64,000 bases of DNA, from the NCBI GenBank assembly GCA_961205875.1, contig OY540812.1, forward strand, positions 3,844,001-3,908,000. Reading direction: 5' to 3'. How positions within the stretch are numbered: position 1 is the first letter of the stretch; each line of letters opens with the position of its first letter. Shown here one piece after another: positions 57,341-64,000 of the stretch. Made by a program: the position numbers and the translations under genes. The notes beneath the pieces were generated by a model that saw nothing but the letters and a program-made list of their open reading frames with translations, was not told where the DNA came from and made no database searches. This DNA comes from Sialis fuliginosa (taxonomy: Eukaryota > Arthropoda > Insecta > Megaloptera > Sialidae).

Positions 57341-58043
57341 TCTACGTCTTATTTTCTTGTATTTTAGTCAATATTTGTATGACGAGTTGAAAGAAATTTC
57401 ACTAAAAAATTTCGAATTTTTGATTTCATTAAAAGTTTATTGTATAGAAAATGATGTGAAAAGTTGTTTGTTTCAAACCGCAGGTCTGTATCTCAAACCG
57501 TTCTCGAGATATAGCCTGTCAAAGTTTTAGTTTTTTTAAATTTTTGGAGAATAAAAGCCATAACTTTTGAACGCGTAGTCGGAATTGATTTTAGTTGACG
57601 GATTTGGAATCAGCGTGTCAAAATCTATATAATGACATGTACAATACCTTAAAACTCGAGAAAAAAAATATACCTTAAAAAAAATGTCGTTTTTTGACCA
57701 AAATTTTTTTGTCGGATTTTAAAGTATTATACATGTCATTATATAGATTTTGACACGCTGATTTCAAATCCGTCAAGTAAAATAAAATCCGACCACCCGT
57801 TCAAAAGTTATGGCCATTTTTCTTCAAAAATTTGAAAAAACTAAAACTTTGAGAGGCTATATCTCGAGAACGGTTTGAAATACAGACCTGCGGTTTGAAA
57901 CAAACAACTTTTCACTTTATTTTCTATACAATAAACATACTTTTAACGAAATCAAAAATTCGAAATTTTTTAGTGAAATTTCCTGCAGATAACTTCAACT
58001 CGTCATACAAATATCGACCAAAATACAAGAAAATAAGACGCAG
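57341..58043. mobile_element. Foldback family 2, full copy with ~340-bp arms
   Basis: 'tctacgtcttattttcttgt' at the left is mirrored by 'acaagaaaataagacgcaga' at the right, and the arms match inward almost to the centre: 'atgacgagttgaa', 'aaaccgcaggtctgtatctc', 'cgttctcgagatatagcc' and 'tatataatgacatgtac' all recur inverted. The loop is only about 40 bases. Related copies: 14575 and 62085. No frame. Confidence 0.9.
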
Positions 58044-58089
58044 ATAAATATATCAAAATATAATATAAGTCAACACCCTACTTGGATGG

Positions 58090-58200
58090 TGCTTACAACA
58101 TTAAATAAAGGCACTCCTGAAATTTCACGTTTCTAGATTCTGAAATTCGGGCTGGACGTTGATGAGTCAGTCACTAGTACTTACCTCTTTATAGATTAAG
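58090..58200 (+). repeat. 'GGACGTTGATGAGTCAGTC' tail module
   Basis: 'ggctggacgttgatgagtca' then 'cctctttatagatt'. Shared with 2386, 31064 and 34495. Possibly the 3' tail of a non-LTR element or SINE. Confidence 0.55.
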
Positions 58201-58446
58201 ATAACAAATACCTATTTATTTAAATGTATTAATAAAAGTTAAATGTTTCAGAAAAATACTGTTTTTTTTATATAAATTATCATAATAATATATATTTCAA
58301 ATATATCAACAAAAACAAATAAATAGATAAATAGTAAACAAAACAACATTTACATCTTTACATATTATAATTATTATAAGTAATGTATTTAATTAAATAT
58401 TTAAGACCTCAAATGAATTTAATCATTTCAGATCTTATATATATTT

Positions 58447-58452
58447 TTTATT
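58447..58452 (-). terminator. Possible poly(A) signal of the Osiris gene
   Basis: AATAAA on the minus strand, about 415 bases after the stop codon. No canonical AATAAA was noticed nearer, though ATTAAA variants exist in this AT-rich DNA. Weak. Confidence 0.3.
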
Positions 58453-58865
58453 ATTGTGGATATAAAAACAATTGTATCCATATAGGTATGTATTAATAAA
58501 TATATAGCAGTTATGCTAAAAAATTATAATGCATGAAATTACATGTTTTTTTTCACATAATATATGTATATTCGTTTAGCGTATATTTTATATAGTAATT
58601 CAACATATAATAACTGTATTTTATGTACAAGGAGAAATAATAAAACAGTTCGATTAATCGGAACATCAATCTGGTTAAGTATAGTATTAAAAAAATTGTA
58701 GGTATCGAAAATTTATAATTGAAATTATAAAAAAACGATTACTGTTAATTAATCATTCAGAACACACATTTTCACATAAATAAATAAACATTTCATCAGT
58801 ATAATTATTACTGCAATATGCAATAATAATTAATTAAACATTTGCCCAAACGTACTAAAAAGTCT

Positions 58866-59570
58866 TTACAAATTTCTGTACCCTCTGTAAGGATCATTCG
58901 GGTGGAATCCTTGGAAGTAAACCCTGTCTTCAATCTTATCCGGAACAGTGTGTACTTGAAAACTGGCCGACTCGTGTTTTTCGCTAGCGAATAGTTTCCT
59001 CAGTGTTACCATACCAGCAATCAGCAATGCCATTTTACTGGCTAATAAAGCATGCCCTGCCAGAACGGCAAGGGTTTTTATAGCCAGAGGTCCGACAAAA
59101 CCACATAAGACCAAAAGAGCCATCACGTAAAACGGGGCTGACTTCTTTTCTGCCTTCTTCTTATGTAATTCTTCAATATGACCTCTCATCTCGACGCCAG
59201 TTTCATCTTCGAAGGAAGAATCGACACTGTTGAAGTCCACTTTGACGGTATGAGTTTCAGCGAATTTTTTCAACGCTCTTGAAAATCTTTTATCAGGATC
59301 TGTTTCCAAATTTTGAACGAAACCTTCAAGGTTTTCTTCGTTGTTTTTCACTAAAGAAACTCCATTGAACAATGTGATGTTTTTCAGCACCGCCCTTTCG
59401 ACAGCTGCTACTGCTTTGTTCTTTAAACAATAAGAAGGATCACTTTGACCTTTAGCACAATCGTCAAACATTCGTTGGATGACCATAAACTCACTACTGG
59501 ACCACCATGATGAAGCATTGCAAGAACTCAGAGCAAATAATATAATAAACACTGTTGTATTAGACATCAT
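58866..59570 (-). CDS. Osiris-family protein (DUF1676)
   Basis: A 234-residue secreted or membrane protein of the insect-only Osiris family, whose members are expressed in cuticle-forming epithelia and linked to cuticle and trafficking roles. Residues 1-20 form a signal peptide. Two cysteines, C38 and C48 (DDCAKGQSDPSYC), match the paired-cysteine region at the start of DUF1676. The segment AVLKNITLFNGVSLVKN (about 60-76) is the typical middle. A basic stretch KKKAEKK (137-143) precedes a hydrophobic region, about 146-190, with GP at 160-161, probably one or two membrane passes. The C-terminus is short: FHPNDPYRGYRNL, without an evident AQxLAY-type motif found in many Osiris proteins. Length is in the family's range. 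ATG-ATG start; I took the first. One exon, ending TAA. Which Osiris paralogue it is cannot be decided. Confidence 0.92.
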   Translation of the reverse strand: MMSNTTVFIILFALSSCNASSWWSSSEFMVIQRMFDDCAKGQSDPSYCLKNKAVAAVERAVLKNITLFNGVSLVKNNEENLEGFVQNLETDPDKRFSRALKKFAETHTVKVDFNSVDSSFEDETGVEMRGHIEELHKKKAEKKSAPFYVMALLVLCGFVGPLAIKTLAVLAGHALLASKMALLIAGMVTLRKLFASEKHESASFQVHTVPDKIEDRVYFQGFHPNDPYRGYRNL

Positions 59571-59610
59571 TGTTGATGTTATGATATGAAACGTTTGAAG
59601 AACTTTAAGA

Positions 59611-59655
59611 GAATGATTTGGAATATGTTTGACGCAGCGTTTAAATATATTTAAG
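59611..59655 (-). promoter_or_regulatory. Candidate core promoter of the Osiris gene
   Basis: On the minus strand, AAATATATTTAAA (59643-59655 region) lies about 35 bases before TCATTC (59611-59616), an arthropod Inr-like sequence. That would give a 5' UTR of about 45 bases. The TATA lies within a near-palindrome, 'gcagcgtttaaatatattta' then 'agctgc' (59634-59659). Confidence 0.45.
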
Positions 59656-59659
59656 CTGC

Positions 59660-61440
59660 ACTAGTTAAATAGGTAAATAGGAATTAATAAACAGTAACTT
59701 TACTTATTAAAACACGCGAGATGCGTATATCGATTCGCGCCAGTGGGTTTTTTAGTTTCTTTGCTATTTTAAAAAATACAATCAATTATGCGTCTGCTTT
59801 TGTTAAATTTTTATAGCGTAAGTACATGCTATTAAAAATATAATTTTTGGGTTATTATAGTTTTTCTTTATAGTCTACTTAATTCTATTAATTCGAAAAT
59901 GTTAACTCTTGCTTTTTATGGAAATGAAATAGTGAAAATGTGTACTACAATTCTTAAAACATATATCAATATTTTAAGGACATGATAGTTGAAACTATTA
60001 AAAATAAAAAAAATTTATTACATTTAAAAAATCGTATAGTATAGATTTGTTTATAGTGTCTTAAAAGTTTTTTTATGGATATCAGGAGTTGTTTTAGTGT
60101 GTAGCTGTAGCTTGTTTCTGCAGTTCAAAAAATGAAAACTGCAGTTGTAAAAGTTATTTTGTGTAGTTGAAAAATTGCTAGTAGACAAAAAAAATATGAA
60201 CAAAAAAAAAGGTATTTGCAGTTGAAAAATATTCTTAAAATAAACCCTGATGGATATACAATGATACATATAATGAATTGTCAAGAATAAAAGAAGAACA
60301 ATAATTTATATTTAGATTGCTAAAATTAACATTTATATTTATACAGATAAGTTATTTTGTATCCATTTTTATCATTATATATGAAATAGTAAAGTATTGT
60401 AAAGCCGATGTTTTTCGAATTCAAGATTCTGATGAAAATATCAATTTTTACCTTCTCTGAATCCTTTCTATTGTCAGTCTGTCTTTCTGTAGACGCTGTA
60501 ACGACAAAACATAGGATGATATTTTATCTAAATGATCAAAAAACATATTTTTATATTTTTTAATTATTTTTGAAACAGTGCGATTTAGAATAAATATTTT
60601 TGATAAAAATTGTAAAGAATATTATTATTTATAACTGTTGTAACAAAATTTTTTTTATTTTAAAGAAATAATCAATTTTATTTTATTTTATCTGAAATGG
60701 TTGATAATATGCAGAATTTTTTTATATAATAATAGAAATAGGTTGGGAACGTTATTTTCTATATTATATGTTCTATTCATTTTTTTATATTTTTTTTCTG
60801 TAAACTATAAAGATTTATATTATATGTAGATACATTGTACAATTGTACATACACAATATTATGTATAAGAAAGTTTTACGGCACCCCTGACAATTTTTTT
60901 AAACATATTCTTATTATTTTTAATACGTATCTTATATTATTTTACAAGAATACTTTTTTAAACTTAATATTTTCGAATTAATTTTTTCAATTAACAAGGC
61001 AATCACTGTCCATCTTCCACACGCACCTGTGTTGTCAGTGTTCAAAGTTTCGTTTTCCGTTGGAAAAGGGTTAAAAGATCCACCTGACCTTCAAAATGTG
61101 ATTCAAGCAGAAATGATTAGTGGCAATTAAAAATTTAATAATTCGTTGATGTTAAACCGTGTAACTAAATTGGTATAAGTGATTCTAAGTGTTTCACCCA
61201 AATTTAATTAGTTCTAATAACATATTTTAAAATACATACATTTTTAATGTAGACATTAATTAATTTTTTATGTCGTGTATATTTTTTACATCGGTTTCTC
61301 TTGCTTTATTTTTATTAATATTTATGTGTATATAGTCTATTTAATTTTCTGTAAAAAATTTTTTATTTTATTTTTTATTGTTGAAGTAGGTATAAGGTTG
61401 CCAGAATATGTTCTCTTTTTGATCATTGATTTTTCTTTTT
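59660..61440. other. Intergenic; dispersed-repeat relic
   Basis: AT-rich. A decayed gtatatgaaatatacat-family copy is at 60375-60500. A mixed patch at 61005-61090 ('ccatcttccacacgcacc') may be unique. A 77-residue minus frame at 60051-60284 was not recognised. Confidence 0.45.
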
Positions 61441-61442
61441 TT

Positions 61443-61600
61443 TAGGGTTCCGAAGAAACCCTATTAATCTCACTTTGTCGTCCGTCCGTCCGTCCGTCCG
61501 TCCTTTTCACTCAAAGCTAAATAGCTCGTAAACTACTTATATAAGCTAGAAACTTGAAATTTTTACTGATTATGTAAAATGACGCCTTCTAATAAAAGAT
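61443..61600 (+). repeat. 'AGGGTTCCG' dispersed repeat fragment
   Basis: TTAGGGTTCCGAAGAAACCC followed by a CGTC/CCGT array (61479-61504), then 'aaatagctcgtaaactac'. This matches the start of a common insect repeat whose ends read AGGGTTCC. The far end was not found. Confidence 0.55.
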
Positions 61601-62084
61601 GTACAAATATATTGAAAAAATAATTTTTTCAGGGGGGGCACTAAGGAACTAAAGCTAGATAATTTTTTTTTTATCTAATTCTAACCCTAATTGTTTACCA
61701 AGGAATAAAAAAATTAAATGATCGCCATAGGCATTTTGGGGTAATTTCAAATTTTCAAGGTATACTCTTATAAATAATCTCCAAATAAATAAAGATCTGT
61801 ACAAAACCCCTGGCTCTCCATCTGAATGGTAACTCAAGCTCAGAGCCGTACTTAGACATTTTGTGGCCTGAAATAAGTAAAAATTATTTATGTTTTTAAG
61901 AATTTAAAAAAATCTAGTATTTATTTCTAAATGTTAATTTCTGCTTGACCATTGTTACATAATATATTCTCTATGGATATTCACGCATTTGAATGTACGT
62001 ATATATCAAAGCATTTGTTTTTAGTAATAGTAGTTTATGATAGTACTTCTTATTTTTTATATTTGAGTTAATATATGACATATC
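61601..62084. other. No gene; isolated hAT-like end
   Basis: CAGAGCCGTACTTAGACATT at 61840 looks like a hAT terminus, partner not seen. Otherwise AT-rich. Confidence 0.4.
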
Positions 62085-62600
62085 TCGAGAAAGATTTGTT
62101 AAAAGTTGTTTCTTGTATATAAAATGACGTGAAAAGTTGAAATTTTCAAACCGCAAGTATGTATCTCAAACCGTTCTTCAGATATAGCCTCTCAAAGTTT
62201 TAATTTTTTCTAATTTTTGAAGAAAAGTTGCCATAACTTTTGAACAGGTGGTCAAATTTAATTTTTGTCGACGGATTTGAAATCAGAGTGTCAAAATCTA
62301 TATAATGACATGTATAATACTTGAAAATTTGACAAAAAAATGTTTGGTCAAAAATCGATATTTTTTTAAGGTATACCCATTTGAATTTTTTCGATTTTTC
62401 GCGAAAAAATTTTCTCAAGTTTTAAGGTATTATATATGTAATCATATAGATTTTGACACTCTAATTTCAAATCCGACCACTCATTCAAAAGTTATGGCCA
62501 TTTTTCTCCAAAAATTTGGAAAAACTAAAACTTTGAGATACTGACCTGCGGTATGAAAATTTCAACTTTTCACGTCATTTTCTATACAATAAACATATTG
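62085..62600. mobile_element. Foldback family 2, shortened copy
   Basis: 'aaaatgacgtgaaaagttga', 'tatgtatctcaaaccgttc' and 'tcaaaatctatataatgaca' in the left half pair with 'tagattttgacactctaa' and 'atttcaacttttcacgtca' in the right. The right arm has lost the 'tatatctcgagaacggt' segment. Frames on both strands (62200-62544) are palindrome artefacts. Confidence 0.82.
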
Positions 62601-63186
62601 TGTAAATAACAGCATCCTGTTGTATACACATTCACATGCAATAGATATTATATTATTTATTCAAGTACGTAATCTATAATACATCTTCCATATCTTAACA
62701 AAGTAGTTCCTTCCGATTATAACTTATTAAATATACATCCCGAGCGTTAATAATATACACGAACTTGAGCGAATTAGAACTCGAAATTTATTATAACAGT
62801 TATAGATACTTTCTATGCTACTTCAATCAATCTAATTTCATATTCCAATTCAAATAAACAATTTATTATTGACAGTTGTTCCTTAAATACGCTTGTTCGG
62901 TAATGGCGACAAAGCAATAATTTGTATTATTTTCAAAAATAAGCTTTCAATTGTTGAAACTCCACGAAAATAGTACACGTGGTTCCCTCAGTGGTGATAT
63001 CCAGAACTAATTTTTGGTAACAGGGGTGACACATGACAGTTTACAACTTCGTGATATCCAAAAGTATTACAGATTCCTTCTTTACTGTAAGTTTACTGTC
63101 ATCGTATTTTTCATCTGTGTAATTATTTTAGGTTATAAAATGCATAGTTATTGAATATTTAAAATAAAGAAGATTTTAATTTAAAA
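62601..63186. other. Upstream region of mRpL3
   Basis: AT-rich, with 'gtgatatcca' at 62994 and 63050. No transposon termini. The mRpL3 promoter should lie in the last few hundred bases. No TATA or Inr stands out, as expected for a housekeeping gene. Confidence 0.45.
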
Positions 63187-64000
63187 ATGACTTCTCTTAC
63201 ATGTCAAATTCTGGCTATTCGCAACCGATTATTGAATTTAAGGTATATACTATTTTTTAATATTAAAGTAATATATATTGACATAACCTTTATTTTAGTT
63301 TACAAAATAATTATATACAAACTCGTGGTAAAACAATATTAAATAGACCAAGACTGAGAAATCCAACTTGGTTTGTACGAAAAACTCGTGTTGTGAGTAT
63401 AAAACTTAACATATTTTGATACAATTTTATATTTTTATTTTATTGCATCCTCACAACAGCAAATGTAAGTAATCAATAATAATTGACATTTGTTTATAAT
63501 GTAAATATAAAGAAAACTTGCTTTTGTGCAACAGTAAAAGTTCTCTTGCATTTTTTCATATCATGTTAAAGCGATGTAATAAAATGTCAGGTTAGGTTAC
63601 CATAAGGCAAACAGAAATATATCTTCATTTATTTCAGCTTCACGATGATTTTGTAACCCCTGATAATTCAAAATTTATTAAAGAAGTAGTAGCTGAAAAA
63701 TACGGTCCTCCAGCAATTATAAGTGGAATACCTAGTTATAACACTCCGCTAAAAATAGAACCTTTACCTGAGGTACAATGGACACCAGGGTTACGAAGAA
63801 CTGGTGTTATAGCAAAGAAAATTGGAATTTATCCAATGTGGTTAAAAAATGGAAAAAAAATTCATACAACACTATTACAAGTATTTTCATTTTTAATTAT
63901 TCCACTATTGAATTAATTGATTATGTATTTTTTCTTCAGATCGCTGATTGTCAAGTTATAAAGTACATACCACCTGAAACATACAAACAAACACGAGAAC
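63187..64000 (+). CDS. mRpL3: Mitochondrial ribosomal protein L3, 5' part
   Basis: Nuclear gene for uL3m, a protein of the large mitoribosomal subunit that binds rRNA near the peptidyl-transferase centre. Four exons are visible: 63187-63242, 63299-63392, 63638-63880 and 63940 to the window edge. The introns (56, 245 and 59 bases) all begin GT and end AG and keep the frame. About 151 residues are encoded here. The first 50 are basic with almost no acidic residues, fitting a mitochondrial targeting peptide. GLRRTGVIAKKIGIYPMWLK in exon 3 is the diagnostic start of the L3 fold, followed by TTLLQ, then DCQVIKY in exon 4. The rest, including the L3 core loop, lies beyond the window. The start is the first ATG after an in-frame TAA at 63160-63162. 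Divergent from the Osiris gene. Confidence 0.95.

Noticed and set aside
62200-62544. Overlapping frames of 72 and 79 residues on opposite strands
   Set aside because: They arise because the sequence is a palindrome (foldback family 2), so both strands read alike.

Overview
The window is AT-rich, repeat-dense insect nuclear DNA. The insect assignment rests on an Osiris-family (DUF1676) gene, a family known only from insects, and on a short interstitial array of the insect telomeric pentamer. Transposon families common in arthropods and short GT-AG introns of 56-245 bases agree with it. I cannot name the order or species.

Only two genes can be supported, both near the right end. An apparently intronless Osiris gene lies on the minus strand at 58866-59570. 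The first four exons of the nuclear gene for mitochondrial ribosomal protein L3 (mRpL3) lie on the plus strand from 63187 and run off the window. The two are divergently transcribed, about 3.6 kb apart. Nothing suggests a shared function. Some GC-richer, apparently non-repetitive pockets (for example 45340-45520, 50130-50345 and 54440-54715, the last with three CCAAT boxes) may be regulatory DNA or non-coding first exons of genes outside the window.

The remaining 58 kb is a layered record of mostly non-autonomous transposons. (1) Eight hAT-type elements begin CAG and end CTG (one has decayed ends), most with recognisable 8-bp target duplications; one is perfect. (2) A roughly 0.5-kb TIR family (inner TIR AGGTACTGGCACCAGTC, TA target) is present in seven full or partial copies. 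(3) Smaller palindromic MITEs occur at 9868, 12208, 12997, 26353, 38048, 47783 and 49557. (4) A Helitron at 56116-56439 has the expected TC start, 3' hairpin and CTAG end. (5) A 5'-truncated non-LTR retrotransposon, read from its (ATT)n tail and reverse-transcriptase C-terminus, sits inside another DNA transposon at 6641-7202. (6) A 3.26-kb foldback element at 15260-18523 has arms of about 1.4 kb, each carrying five units of about 178 bp in mirror image. (7) A second foldback family is present three times (14.6, 57.3 and 62.1 kb). (8) Two other tandem arrays were found: five 162-bp units at 645-1365, and five nearly identical 160-bp units at 39163-39965, each with an exon-like reading frame.

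The most unusual structures are the mirrored-array foldback, the exon-like 160-bp array, a tRNA-like sequence bracketed by 22-bp perfect inverted repeats at 40486-40681, and a recurring hairpin followed by a CGAAACG-type motif in several unrelated palindromes. No new protein-coding system was seen.
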